Assembly (NCBI RefSeq): GCF_003201855.1
Contig: NZ_QJKI01000013.1
Coordinates: forward strand, 27,928 to 91,927
From: Rivihabitans pingtungensis
GTDB lineage: Bacteria > Pseudomonadota > Gammaproteobacteria > Burkholderiales > Aquaspirillaceae
Direction of reading: 5' to 3'
Length of the DNA stretch: 64,000 bases
Both the position numbers and the translations under genes were made by a program. Below are positions 41,512-50,398 of this stretch, piece after piece; the first letter of the stretch is position 1, and each line of letters begins with the position of its first letter. The notes beneath the pieces are model-generated. The model worked only from the letters and a program-made list of their open reading frames with translations. It did not search any database and was not told where the DNA came from.

Positions 41512-42714
41512 TTACACCTCCGCCAGCGCCAGCTCCAGGCAGGCGTCAAAGTGCCGGCGCGCTTCGTCGGCGCGGTCCAGCGCCTGCAATAGCCGCGCCA
41601 GTTCGGCGTGGGCGGCCAGGGTGGGCTGGATGGACAGGCTGGCCTCAAAATAGCTTTGCGCCTTGCCCCACAGCTTGCCGGCGCGGGCCAGGCGGCCCAG
41701 GGTCAGCAACAGCTGGGCGTCGCGGCTATGGCTGGGCAGCAGCGCCTCGCCCAGGCGCAGCAGTTCGATGCGGCGCGCCTCGCTGACTTGGTCGGCCAGT
41801 TCGCCCAGTTCGCTGACCAGCTCGCTGCTGTAGTCGTCTTCCAACAGGCCTTGCAGCAGGTGGGCGGCGTCGTCGGCTTGCTCCAGCTTGGCGTATTGCT
41901 GCGCCACCGCCAGCGCCAGGCTGGGGTTTTGCCGCTCTTGCGCCGGAATGCGCTGCCACCACTGGCGCAGCTCCTGGCCGTCGATCAGCTGCGGCAGCTG
42001 GTCGCGGTAGGCGGCCAGCCGGTAGCGGCGCGCTTGTTCGGCGCTGATGGCTTCGGATTTGAGCAGTTTTTCCGTCAGCGCCAGCACATGCTCGGGCGAG
42101 CTTTGCAGCTGGCGGATTTTCAGCTCCAGGCGCAGTGCGGCGGTGAGGTTGGGCGATTGCGCGCGCGCGGCTTCCACCGCCGCCAGCGCATCCACCGTGC
42201 GTTTTTCGTCCAGCAGCAGCTCGGCTTCCAGCATGCGGCGGGCCAGTTGCAGGCCATTGCCCAGGCTGTCCATGCGCGCCAGATAGCCATCGCGGCGGTC
42301 GTAGGCGCGCATGGCGTGGGCGGCGCGCGCCGCCAGCAGCAGCGCCACGCCTTGGTTTTCCGGGCTTTGTTCGTTTTCGCAGGCGCGCAGCGCCTCACGC
42401 TCGGCCTTCTGGAAGCGGCCTTCCGAGTACGCCAGCGACGATTGCACCAGCGCGTGGCGGGCAATGCGCAGCTTTTTGCGGCGCTGGAACACCGCCACTT
42501 CATGCGGCAGGTTCAGCGTGGCGGCCAGCAGGCGCAGCAGGCCATACGACACGGCAATCAGGCCCACCGCCAGCAGCAGGGTCATGTTCAGCGACAGCTC
42601 CACCCGGTAGGGCGGCACAAACACGATGGCGTAGCCGGTGTTGATCTGGGCAAACAAGGACAGACCCACCGCCAGGGCGAACAGGCCGACAATCCACAGC
42701 ACAACTTTCATCAC
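41512..42714 (-). CDS. hemY: HemY-type TPR membrane protein
   Basis: 400 aa with two N-terminal hydrophobic segments, the first [21 protein letters not shown] HemY_N region follows with [16 protein letters not shown], and TPR-like helices run from about residue 115 ([20 protein letters not shown]). This is the hemCDXY-linked proteobacterial HemY, not the oxidase of Bacillus. Its biochemical role in late haem synthesis is not defined. It directly abuts hemX. Confidence 0.9.
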   Translation of the reverse strand: MMKVVLWIVGLFALAVGLSLFAQINTGYAIVFVPPYRVELSLNMTLLLAVGLIAVSYGLLRLLAATLNLPHEVAVFQRRKKLRIARHALVQSSLAYSEGRFQKAEREALRACENEQSPENQGVALLLAARAAHAMRAYDRRDGYLARMDSLGNGLQLARRMLEAELLLDEKRTVDALAAVEAARAQSPNLTAALRLELKIRQLQSSPEHVLALTEKLLKSEAISAEQARRYRLAAYRDQLPQLIDGQELRQWWQRIPAQERQNPSLALAVAQQYAKLEQADDAAHLLQGLLEDDYSSELVSELGELADQVSEARRIELLRLGEALLPSHSRDAQLLLTLGRLARAGKLWGKAQSYFEASLSIQPTLAAHAELARLLQALDRADEARRHFDACLELALAEV

Positions 42715-43731
42715 TTACTCCTGGGGACGGCCCTGCAAGGCGCGCACCGCCCGCAGGCTGGCGCTGATGTCGGGCACGCGCACGGACAGCTGGGTGGTCT
42801 TGATTTCATTGAGCGCGGCCAGCCAGACGCCCACTGCCGGCGCCTGGGTGTCAAAATACCCGCGCACATAGCGTTCGCTGGCGCTCAGGTCGGTGCGGAA
42901 TGGCGCATCCTGGCGCTGCAACACCGCCACGCGCGCGCCCAGCAGACGCAGCTTGACGTTTTCGCGCAGCAAAAACGCCTGCTCGGGCGACAGCAGCAGC
43001 GCTTCGGGTTTGTCCATGCGCCGCACGCGAATCAGCTGGCCGATGTCGTCCAGCAATTGCTCGCCCAGGCGCTGCCAGGCCGGCACGCCCTGGTGGCTGG
43101 GCGCGGGCGTGGCGTCGGCCTGCTGGCGGGCGTGGTCGATCACCAAGGGCAGCGCGTCGATCTCGGCCGCCAGGCGATCCAGCTTGACGGTCAGGCCCAC
43201 CACGTCCACCGCCGGGGCGGATTTCAGCTGGCCCAGATCCTGGCCCAGGGCCTTGCGCAGCGGGATGAATTGCGGGCGGTCCAGCTTGGCCAGCCGGGCG
43301 TCGATGGCTTCCAGCGTGCTGCTGGCGGCGGCGACATTGCCGGCCAGTTGCAATTGCTGCCCGGCCAGATTCAAGGCGTGTTCGATTTCGGCCAGCATCC
43401 AGTCTTCGCGGTTGCGCGACTGCTCTTGGTACAGGCTGTTCAGCGCGGCGGCCTGGCCGGCAAAATCGCCCACCTTGCCTTCCAGCGCGGCCAGCCGCGC
43501 GCTGTTTTCGCGAGCGGTTTTGTCGGCGTGCTCGGCGCGCGCCTGCACGTCCTTGCTCACGCCGCTGGCGGCGCCGGCTTTTTGCGTCAGCGTCTGTTGC
43601 AAAGCGTCCAGCGAGGCGCGGCTGTCCAGCCACAGGCCGCCGGCCGTGGCCAGGGCGGCCAGCGCCAGCAGCAGGGCGACGTTCAGTTTGCGGGCCGGGC
43701 GGGGAGGGGTGTACGGCGAGCTTGTAGTCAT
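42715..43731 (-). CDS. hemX: HemX-like protein (uroporphyrinogen-III C-methyltransferase family name)
   Basis: 338 aa with one N-terminal membrane anchor (LNVALLLALAALATAGGLWL) followed by a long coiled coil (about 35-110) and a helical domain with MLAEIEHALNLAGQQLQL and the conserved ARGYFDTQAP-like VRGYFDTQAPAV. Although the family carries the methyltransferase name, no SAM motif is visible and HemX is better viewed as a membrane scaffold. The start overlaps the hemD stop by 4 bp (ATGA). Confidence 0.88.
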   Translation of the reverse strand: MTTSSPYTPPRPARKLNVALLLALAALATAGGLWLDSRASLDALQQTLTQKAGAASGVSKDVQARAEHADKTARENSARLAALEGKVGDFAGQAAALNSLYQEQSRNREDWMLAEIEHALNLAGQQLQLAGNVAAASSTLEAIDARLAKLDRPQFIPLRKALGQDLGQLKSAPAVDVVGLTVKLDRLAAEIDALPLVIDHARQQADATPAPSHQGVPAWQRLGEQLLDDIGQLIRVRRMDKPEALLLSPEQAFLLRENVKLRLLGARVAVLQRQDAPFRTDLSASERYVRGYFDTQAPAVGVWLAALNEIKTTQLSVRVPDISASLRAVRALQGRPQE

Positions 43732-44504
43732 GGGCGGGTTTCAAACCATTCGCAAAGCGCGGCGACGAGGGCGTCGTTATCCGCTGCGGTAATCAGACAG
43801 CGCGAGGCGCCGCATTCGGCCAGGCGCTGGGCAATGCGCGGGTGAGGCGCCACGTAGAGCAAGGATTGTAACGTTGCCCGGCGCGACTCGCCACCCAGCA
43901 TGAATAACCAGTCCACTGCTTCCGAGCTGGTCAGCGCCACGGCATCCACGCCGGGGCCGGCCAGGGCAGCGTCCACATGATGCCAATCCGGGCTGGCCGG
44001 CTGGCGGCGGTAGACGTCCAGCATGGTCACCTCGGCGCCGCGTTCGCTTAATTGCGCGGCCAGGCGCGGGCTACGCCCGCCGCTGCCCTTCACCAGGGCA
44101 ATGCGTTGACCGTGCAAGGGCGCGGCCAGTTCCGGCAGCGCCGCCAGCGCGTCGGCGTCGCTGCGCCCTTGCGGGTGCAACACCGGCCGCTGGCTCAGTT
44201 CGCCCAGCCGGCGCGCGCTGGCGGCGCCCACCGTGGCCAGCGCCGGGCGCGCGCCCAGCCGGCCGGCCAGATGCGGCCACAGCAGTTCGATGGCAGTGGG
44301 CGACACAAAAATCGCCCGATCCGCCGCCAGGGTGACATCGGCCGCCGCGCGCAGGGTGGCGGCGTCGGCCGGCGCGATGTCGATCACCGGCAGGGCAATC
44401 GGCGTGGCGCCGGCGGCGGCCAGCTTGGCCATCAGCGCGCCGGCCTGGCCGGCCGGGCGGGTGACCACCACGCGCCGGCCGGCCAGCGGCTGAACCTGGC
44501 TCAC
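43728..44504 (-). CDS. hemD: Uroporphyrinogen-III synthase
   Basis: 258 aa; the family is poorly conserved. [21 protein letters not shown] opens domain 1, [15 protein letters not shown] follows, and the domain 2 hinge [16 protein letters not shown] and [22 protein letters not shown] are typical. It closes hydroxymethylbilane to uroporphyrinogen III. Both ends overlap neighbours by 4 bp, within hemC-hemD-hemX-hemY. Confidence 0.93.
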   Translation of the reverse strand: MSQVQPLAGRRVVVTRPAGQAGALMAKLAAAGATPIALPVIDIAPADAATLRAAADVTLAADRAIFVSPTAIELLWPHLAGRLGARPALATVGAASARRLGELSQRPVLHPQGRSDADALAALPELAAPLHGQRIALVKGSGGRSPRLAAQLSERGAEVTMLDVYRRQPASPDWHHVDAALAGPGVDAVALTSSEAVDWLFMLGGESRRATLQSLLYVAPHPRIAQRLAECGASRCLITAADNDALVAALCEWFETRP

Positions 44505-45421
44505 AAATCCAGCGCGGCGATGATGTCGTCCGCGCCCTTGTCCAGCAGCTGCTTGGCCACGGCGCGGCCCAGCGCGTCGGCATAGCGCGCCGGGGCGTCG
44601 GCGCGGGCGGTGAGGAAGGTCTGGCCGTCCACGCTGGCGACAAAGCCGTTCAGGGTGAGCATGTCGCCGCGCTGCACGGCGTAGCCGCCCAGCGGCACCT
44701 GGCAGGAGCCATTCAGCGCGCGGCTCATGGCGCGTTCGGCGCGCACGCAGGCGGCGGTGACGGCGTCGTTCAGCGGCGCCAGCAGCGCGGCCAGCTCGGC
44801 GCGGCCTTCCAGAATCTCAATGCCCAGCGCGCCCTGGCCCACCGCCGGCAGGCTTTCTTGCGGGGCCAGCTCGATGCGGATGCGCTCGGACAAGCCCAGG
44901 CGCTTGAGGCCCGCCGCCGCCAGGATGATGGCGTCGAATTCGCCGTCGTCCAGCTTGCGCAGCCGGGTTTGCACATTGCCGCGCAGCGGGCGGATGGTCA
45001 GGTGCGGGTAGCGTGCGCGCAGTTGGCTTTCCCGGCGCAGGCTGGAGGTGCCCACCACGGCGCCGTCGGGCAAATCCGCCAGCGCGGCGTAGCGGTTGGA
45101 GACAAACGCATCGCGCGGATCTTCGCGGGTGCAGATGGCCGCCAGCTCGAAACCGTCGGGCAGGTTCATCGGCACGTCTTTCATGGAATGCACCGCCAGA
45201 TCGGCGCGGCCTTCTTGCAGGGCGACTTCCAGTTCTTTAACGAACAGCCCTTTACCGCCGATTTTCGATAATGTTTTGTCCAGAATCTGGTCGCCCTGGG
45301 TGGTCATGCCCAGGATGCTCACGCTCAGGCCCGGATACAAGGCTTGCAGCCGCGCCTGGATGTGTTCCGCCTGCCACATGGCCAGCGCGCTCTCCCGGCT
45401 GGCAATGACAAGTTGCTTCAT
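44501..45421 (-). CDS. hemC: Porphobilinogen deaminase (hydroxymethylbilane synthase)
   Basis: 306 aa. [63 protein letters not shown] and [13 protein letters not shown], whose cysteine holds the dipyrromethane cofactor, are all present. It polymerises four porphobilinogens. First gene of hemCDXY, divergent from ppc with only 64 bp between the starts. Confidence 0.97.
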   Translation of the reverse strand: MKQLVIASRESALAMWQAEHIQARLQALYPGLSVSILGMTTQGDQILDKTLSKIGGKGLFVKELEVALQEGRADLAVHSMKDVPMNLPDGFELAAICTREDPRDAFVSNRYAALADLPDGAVVGTSSLRRESQLRARYPHLTIRPLRGNVQTRLRKLDDGEFDAIILAAAGLKRLGLSERIRIELAPQESLPAVGQGALGIEILEGRAELAALLAPLNDAVTAACVRAERAMSRALNGSCQVPLGGYAVQRGDMLTLNGFVASVDGQTFLTARADAPARYADALGRAVAKQLLDKGADDIIAALDL

Positions 45422-45485
45422 GGTGCTTTCCTAATGTAATTTGACAGAATTGTAACCGCTTCGCTTTTGAACACGGTATCCCGCC

Positions 45486-48209
45486 ATGATGAACGAAACT
45501 GAAAAAGACTTGCCGCTGCGCCACGATCTGGCGCGACTGGACCGCCTGCTTGCCGAGATCGTCCGTGAACAAGAGGGCGAAGCGGTCTATCACGAGATGC
45601 GCACCATTCCGGTGGAGGCCCACGATCGCGTCGGCACGCCGGAATTATCCCGCCGGCTGGCCGAGCTGTCGCCCGCCGCCGCCGCCGCGCTGGTGCGCGC
45701 CTGTGGTTTTTATGCACAGCTTACCAATCTGGCCGAAGACCTGCACCACAACCGCCGTCGCCGCGCCCACCGCGCCGCTGGTTCGGCCCCGCAGCAAGGC
45801 AGCCTGGCGCTGGCGATTCAGCGCCTGAAGCACGACGCCGTGCCGTTTGCCGCGCTGGTGGATTTTTTTGAGCATGCGCAAATTTCGCCGGTGCTGACCG
45901 CCCACCCCACCGAGGTGCAGCGCCAAAGCGTGCTGGACGCGCACAAGGCCATCCGCAAGTTTCTCACCAAACTGGCCGATCCGTCGCTGGGGCGCGAAGA
46001 CCGCGAAGAAATCGAGGCCAAGCTCAAGCGGGTGATTCTGGCGCTGTGGCAAACCTCGGAAATCCGCCCGTTCAAGCTCACCGTCAAAGACGAAATCGAA
46101 AACGGCGTGGCCTACCACCCGACCACGTTCTTTACTGCGCTGCCCAAGCTGTACGCCAGCCTGGAAGACGCCATCTCGCGCGAATGGGGCCAGCGGCTGA
46201 CGCTGCCGAATTTCTTCCGTATTGGCAGCTGGATTGGCGGCGACCGCGACGGCAACCCGTTTGTCACCGCCGACGTCACCCTGTACGCCGCCCAGCGTCA
46301 GGCGGAAGTGGCGTTTGCCTGGTATGGCCGCGAGCTGGACCAGCTGTACCGCGAATTGTCGCTGTCGGCGCGCCGGGTGAAGGTGAGCGAGGCGCTGACC
46401 GCGCTGGCCAGCCACAGCCCCGACCACACCGAAAGCCGCCAGGAAGAGCCCTACCGCCGCGCGCTGGCCACCCTGCAAGCGCGGCTGACCGCCACCGCCC
46501 AGGCGCTGGACGTGCCGTTTGACGGCCGCTTTGCCAATACCGGCGCCACGGTGTACCACTCGCCCACCGAGCTGGCGCACGACTTGCAGGTGATTGCCGA
46601 CTCGCTGTGCGCCCACGGCAGCCAGACGCTGGCTGCCGGCCGCCTGCGCGACGTGATTCGCGCGGTCGAGGTGTTTGGCTTCTCGCTGATGCCGCTGGAC
46701 ATGCGTCAGTTCTCGGGCATTTTTGAAGCCGTGGTGGCCGAGTTGTTCAGCCAGGCCGGCGCCGGGGATTATCTGGCCGCCGACGAAGCCGGCCGCCAGC
46801 AGATGCTGCTGGCCGAGCTGCAATCGCCGCGTCTGCTGTTCTCGCCCTTTGTCGACTACAGCGAGCAAACCAGCAAGGAGCTGGCGCTGTTCAACGCCGC
46901 CGCGCAGATTCAGACGCGCTTTGGCAAAAAAGCCCTGCCCAATTGCATTATCTCCAACTGCGCCAGCGCCAGCGACCTGCTGGAAGTGGCGCTGCTGCTG
47001 AAAGAAGCCGGCCTGCTGCGCGTGGTGGACGGCGAGCCGACCGCCACCGTCAATATCATTCCGCTGTTTGAAACCGTCGCCGACCTGGACGCCAGCGCCG
47101 GGGTGATGAGCGAGCTGTTCGCCCTGCCGTGGTATCGCACCCTGCTCAAGAGCCGCAAGGACACGCAAGAGGTGATGCTGGGCTATTCGGACAGCAATAA
47201 GGACGGCGGTTACTTCACCAGCCAGTGGGAGCTGTACCAGGCCGAGCGCCGCCTGGTGAAGGTGTTCGACGCCGCTGGCGTGCGCATGCGCCTGTTCCAT
47301 GGTCGCGGCGGTTCGGTCGGCCGTGGCGGCGGCCCATCTTACGAGGCCATCATGGCGCAGCCGGCCGGCTCGGTGGCCGGGCAAATCCGCATCACCGAAC
47401 AAGGCGAGGTGATTGGCGCCAAGTATTCCGACCCGGAAATCGGCCTGCGCAACCTGGAAGCCCTGCTGGCCGCCACGCTGGAAGCCAGCCTGAGCACGGT
47501 GCACGACACCCCGCCGGCCGAAGAAGCCACGCTGGGCGAATTGTCGCAGCGCGCCTTCCACGCCTACCGCTCGCTGGTGGAAACGCCGGGCTTTATTCAG
47601 TACTTCCTGGAAGCCACGCCGATCAATGAAATCGCCAAGCTCAACATCGGCAGCCGCCCGGCCTCGCGCAAGAGCCTGACCAGCATCAAAGACCTGCGCG
47701 CCATCCCCTGGGTGTTCTCCTGGGCGCAGGCGCGGGTGATGCTGCCGGGCTGGTACGGCGTGGGCAGCGCAGTGGCCGCCTATGTGGAAGAACACGGCGA
47801 CGCTGGCCGCGACCGCCTGCGCGCGCTGTACCGCAATTCGGCGTTTTTCCAGGTGGCGCTGTCCAATATGGAGCAGGTGCTGGCCAAGAGCGATTTGCAG
47901 ATTGCCGCCGGCTACGCCGCGCTGGTGTCCGACCAGAGCCTGGCCAAGCATATCTTTGGCCTGATCGAAGCCGAATGGCGACGCACCCGCGACGCCTTCA
48001 CCCTGATCACCGGGCAAGCAGACCTGCTGGCCGACAACCCCTCGCTGGCGCGCAGCCTGGCCAACCGCCTGCCCTTCATGGATGCGCTGAACATCCTGCA
48101 AATCGAGCTGATCCGCCGCCTGCGCCAGACGCCAGACGCCGCCGATTTGCTGTACACCGCGCACCAGACCATCAACGGCATTGCCGCCGGCCTGCGCAAC
48201 AGCGGCTAA
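45486..48209 (+). CDS. ppc: Phosphoenolpyruvate carboxylase
   Basis: 907 aa from the first of two adjacent ATGs. The catalytic His is in LTAHPTEVQRQSVLDAHK. GGDRDGNPFVTADVT, MLGYSDSNKDGGYFTSQW and FHGRGGSVGRGGGPSYEAI are the other core motifs. It ends ...GIAAGLRNSG, as in other PEPCs (QNTG in E. coli). It makes oxaloacetate to refill the TCA cycle. The TAA stop at 48207-48209 is the first part of a palindromic repeat. Confidence 0.98.
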   Translation: MMNETEKDLPLRHDLARLDRLLAEIVREQEGEAVYHEMRTIPVEAHDRVGTPELSRRLAELSPAAAAALVRACGFYAQLTNLAEDLHHNRRRRAHRAAGSAPQQGSLALAIQRLKHDAVPFAALVDFFEHAQISPVLTAHPTEVQRQSVLDAHKAIRKFLTKLADPSLGREDREEIEAKLKRVILALWQTSEIRPFKLTVKDEIENGVAYHPTTFFTALPKLYASLEDAISREWGQRLTLPNFFRIGSWIGGDRDGNPFVTADVTLYAAQRQAEVAFAWYGRELDQLYRELSLSARRVKVSEALTALASHSPDHTESRQEEPYRRALATLQARLTATAQALDVPFDGRFANTGATVYHSPTELAHDLQVIADSLCAHGSQTLAAGRLRDVIRAVEVFGFSLMPLDMRQFSGIFEAVVAELFSQAGAGDYLAADEAGRQQMLLAELQSPRLLFSPFVDYSEQTSKELALFNAAAQIQTRFGKKALPNCIISNCASASDLLEVALLLKEAGLLRVVDGEPTATVNIIPLFETVADLDASAGVMSELFALPWYRTLLKSRKDTQEVMLGYSDSNKDGGYFTSQWELYQAERRLVKVFDAAGVRMRLFHGRGGSVGRGGGPSYEAIMAQPAGSVAGQIRITEQGEVIGAKYSDPEIGLRNLEALLAATLEASLSTVHDTPPAEEATLGELSQRAFHAYRSLVETPGFIQYFLEATPINEIAKLNIGSRPASRKSLTSIKDLRAIPWVFSWAQARVMLPGWYGVGSAVAAYVEEHGDAGRDRLRALYRNSAFFQVALSNMEQVLAKSDLQIAAGYAALVSDQSLAKHIFGLIEAEWRRTRDAFTLITGQADLLADNPSLARSLANRLPFMDALNILQIELIRRLRQTPDAADLLYTAHQTINGIAAGLRNSG

Positions 48210-48311
48210 GAGCTGCTCACAAGACCCTCCTGGCGTTGTTGCGCTTCTTGTAGTGTCTGTGGCCGCACGCTTAGCCGGGACCGCCGCACTGGGTTTTGTG
48301 AGCGACGCTAA
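48206..48311 (-). repeat. Palindromic repeat copy beginning at the ppc stop codon
   Basis: It starts CTAAGAGCTGCTCACAAGAC with CCTCCTGGCGTTGTTGCG and ends GCACTGGGTTTTGTGAGCGA then CGCTA. The interior has CTTGTAGTGTCTGTGGCCG, with about ten bases missing compared with the 50-kb copy. The first TAA is the ppc stop. Orientation is reversed relative to the 50-kb copy. Confidence 0.8.
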
Positions 48312-48355
48312 GGCCCAAAAAAGCCGCGACATGGCTGTCGCGGCTTTTTTGGGCC
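48312..48355. terminator. Bidirectional terminator after ppc
   Basis: Perfect 19-bp arms GGCCCAAAAAAGCCGCGAC (48312-48330) and GTCGCGGCTTTTTTGGGCC (48337-48355) with a 6-nt loop, carrying A- and T-tracts. It directly follows the palindromic repeat and separates ppc from the convergent MNT gene. Confidence 0.92.
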
Positions 48356-48408
48356 CTACACGCTTTCAGGGCAGGCGTCCTGGACATCGTCAGGCTTGCT
48401 CGCCATCC

Positions 48409-48750
48409 TCACCCCGGTGCAGGCTGGCCTGTTTGCAACACGATATGCGCCGCATCGATATTGCGTCGAAACGATTCCGGCAGTTGCGCCCATTGGTGAA
48501 TATCCACACTGATGGGCAACAGGCTCTCTTGCAAAGCCAAGGTCAGCGCTGCAGCGCCCGTGACGGGTTGATCCAGCGCGCCAGGCAGGCGCAAGACCAA
48601 ATCCAGATCGCTGCATTCCTGTGCACCGCCGCTTACCCGGCTGCCATACGCCCACACCTCGGCGTGCGGCGTGTGCTGACACAGCAAATTTAGCACCAGT
48701 TGGAGATGGCGCGGCGCCAGATCGAGAGAGGTGAGCTCATGCGCTGGCAT
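48409..48750 (-). CDS. mntA: MntA-type nucleotidyltransferase antitoxin
   Basis: 113 aa minimal nucleotidyltransferase. G36-S37, ten residues, then D48-L-D50 (GSRVSGGAQECSDLDLVL) is the GSX10DXD motif exactly. In the characterised HepT-MntA modules this enzyme adds AMP units to the Tyr of the HEPN partner's RX4HXY motif, silencing it. It overlaps the upstream HEPN gene by 14 bp, which supports pairing. Confidence 0.88.
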   Translation of the reverse strand: MPAHELTSLDLAPRHLQLVLNLLCQHTPHAEVWAYGSRVSGGAQECSDLDLVLRLPGALDQPVTGAAALTLALQESLLPISVDIHQWAQLPESFRRNIDAAHIVLQTGQPAPG

Positions 48751-49168
48751 CGAACACCTTTTGCAAATGCCCCGCCAGCTGGCGCACGTCTTGCAAATAG
48801 TCAGGCAGTAAGGTCAGTGTGTGGTTGGCAAAGTCTTGGCCATAGTCATGGGCGGTGTTATTGCGATTGGCGCGGTAGGCCAGCCAACGCTCAACACCGG
48901 ATTGGTCCAGCAAACCATGGCGCCCTGCCTGACGCAGCACATCGTTGAACACCAGCGCATCCACGCTGCGCGGGTTGCCGCTATAGGCTTTCAGCGCCTT
49001 GCGCAACAATTTGCCGGCCGTTTCCAATGACAACTCAAAGCTTTTGATCGCGGCATTGCGAAACAGGTCGAACATCACGTCATCGGGGTGGCTGTGCTGA
49101 CGCAAGGCCAGCAAGGCCTGCTCCAGGGTGTTGGCCGTGCGCAGCAGGTGTTCTACGTTAAGCGCCAT
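48737..49168 (-). CDS. hepT: HepT-type HEPN ribonuclease toxin
   Basis: 143 aa from the ATG giving MALNVEHLLRTANTLEQALLAL. All-helical HEPN family, related to HI0074 substrate-binding nucleotidyltransferase partners. The RX4HXY motif is R102-NNTA-H107-D-Y109 in YRANRNNTAHDYG, containing both the RNase residues and the Tyr targeted by MntA. Its ATG overlaps the cpoB stop (TGATG). The longer in-frame opening runs into cpoB and is rejected. Confidence 0.88.
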   Translation of the reverse strand: MALNVEHLLRTANTLEQALLALRQHSHPDDVMFDLFRNAAIKSFELSLETAGKLLRKALKAYSGNPRSVDALVFNDVLRQAGRHGLLDQSGVERWLAYRANRNNTAHDYGQDFANHTLTLLPDYLQDVRQLAGHLQKVFDASA

Positions 49169-49977
49169 CACCCCTCCTTCAGCGCCGCCAATTGTTGCTT
49201 GGCCTTGCCGGCAGCGTCGCTGCCGGGAAATTGCTTGATCAGCTTGTTCCAGGTGGTGCGGGCAGCATTGGCGTCGCCCAGATCGCGCTGGCAGTTGCCG
49301 ATATTGCGCATGGCATCCGGCACTTTCGGGTGGTTGGCGTATTTGCTGGTGAAATCCGTGTGCACCGTCACCGCCTGTTTGCACTGGTGATCAGCGGCGT
49401 AGGCCATGCCCAGCCAGTATTGCACGTCGCCCAGTTGGCTGGCGCCGGGGTATTTGTCCGGGAAGGTTTTCAGCAGCCAGATGGCTTTGGGAAACTCGCG
49501 GTTGCGCAACAGGGTCAATGCCCGGTCGTAGGTTTGCCCGGCTTCGTCGGCTTTGTCGGCCTTGGCGTCGGCGCTTTTGCCGCTGGCTTCGCCGTTATCC
49601 GCCGCCGGGGCGGCGGCAGGCGCGGCGGCGCTGGTTTTGCCGGAGGCTTTGCCGCCGCTTTCCAGCTTGCCCAGACGCAGGTCGAGGTCGCTGTAGAGGT
49701 CGTTCTGGCGTTTTTGGGTGGTTTGCAGAGTGTAGTTCTGCACATCCAGTTCGCCGCGCAGGCGGGCGACTTCGGCGTTGAGTTGTTCGACCTGGGTGAC
49801 CATTTCCAGCAGTTTTTCGTTGCTGATTTTGGATTCGATCTGCGCCAGGCGTTGTTGCGAGGCGGTGTCGCGTTCGGCAAGCTGGCGGCGCACATCGTCC
49901 ACGTCAGAGGAACTGGCGCAGCCGGCCAGGGTGGCGACGGCGGCAAGGCAATACAGGGCGGAGGTCTTGAAGGCCAT
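49168..49977 (-). CDS. cpoB: CpoB/YbgF-type Tol-associated TPR protein, predicted lipoprotein
   Basis: 269 aa from the ATG giving MAFKTSALYCLAAVATLAGC; a longer upstream frame is rejected. A lipobox, LAGC, puts an acylated cysteine at about residue 20. A coiled-coil trimerisation region (about 30-100) and an Ala/Lys linker follow, then three TPRs from about residue 150 (YDRALTLLRNREFPKAIWLL, GDVQYWLGMAYAA, AMRNIGNCQRDLGD). CpoB couples peptidoglycan synthesis to outer-membrane constriction. tolB and pal, its usual upstream neighbours, are absent here. Confidence 0.87.
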   Translation of the reverse strand: MAFKTSALYCLAAVATLAGCASSSDVDDVRRQLAERDTASQQRLAQIESKISNEKLLEMVTQVEQLNAEVARLRGELDVQNYTLQTTQKRQNDLYSDLDLRLGKLESGGKASGKTSAAAPAAAPAADNGEASGKSADAKADKADEAGQTYDRALTLLRNREFPKAIWLLKTFPDKYPGASQLGDVQYWLGMAYAADHQCKQAVTVHTDFTSKYANHPKVPDAMRNIGNCQRDLGDANAARTTWNKLIKQFPGSDAAGKAKQQLAALKEG

Positions 49978-50126
49978 GGCGGTGAATCTCGGTCGTCGGG
50001 GATCAAAGCTGAAGTCTAAAACGATGAGCGGGAAGAATCGAGAGGGATTGTCGGGGAAAAGGGTGTGCGGTGCCGACGCACCGTTTTTCCAAGGCTGATT
50101 TTGGGTCAGGCCACCGCCCGCATTCG

Positions 50127-50160
50127 CCCCTGTTTCTTGGCCTCGCCAAAGAAACAGGGG
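50127..50160. repeat. Hairpin repeat related to the 7.75-kb element
   Basis: CCCCTGTTTCTT (50127-50138) pairs with AAGAAACAGGGG (50149-50160). The loop and the following GGAAAGCAAGAC differ from the 7.75-kb copy, but the arms and GGC-CGC loop are of the same type. Confidence 0.55.
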
Positions 50161-50190
50161 AAAGCAAGACAAACCGGACGGCAAAGTGGC

Positions 50191-50310
50191 CTCTTAGCGC
50201 CGCTCACAAAACCCAGCGCAGCGGTCCTGGCCAGGCGCACGACCGTAGACAGTACAAGCAGTACGGCAAGGTCGTGCAACCACGCCAGGAGGGTTTTGTG
50301 AGCGGCTCTT
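50191..50310 (+). repeat. Best complete copy of the 115-bp palindromic repeat
   Basis: Three nested arm pairs: outer GCCGCTCACAAAACCC (50199-50214) with its complement at 50291-50306; middle TCCTGGC (50225-50231) with GCCAGGA (50284-50290); inner GCACGACC (50237-50244) with GGTCGTGC (50270-50277). The loop contains AGTAC twice. The whole can fold into one long hairpin. Its interior differs from the 22.5-kb copy at about five positions. Confidence 0.92.
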
Positions 50311-50398
50311 GCTGGCGTCCCCGCTGCCCGATGCTAGGCATTGTGTGAGCATAGCTCCATATAATCCTGAATCTGAATCATATTGTTGAAGGTGTTAC

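Larger units (their letters stand above)
49978..50398. other. Divergent intergenic region between cpoB and the ABC exporter, filled by repeats
   Basis: No gene in 421 bp. It contains a CAAAGAAA-type hairpin (50127-50160) and a full palindromic repeat (50191-50310). After the repeat, an AT-richer stretch (about 50340-50398) with ATAATCCTGAATCTGAATCATATTG split around the start probably holds the exporter promoter. The cpoB promoter must lie before 50100 on the opposite strand. Confidence 0.5.
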
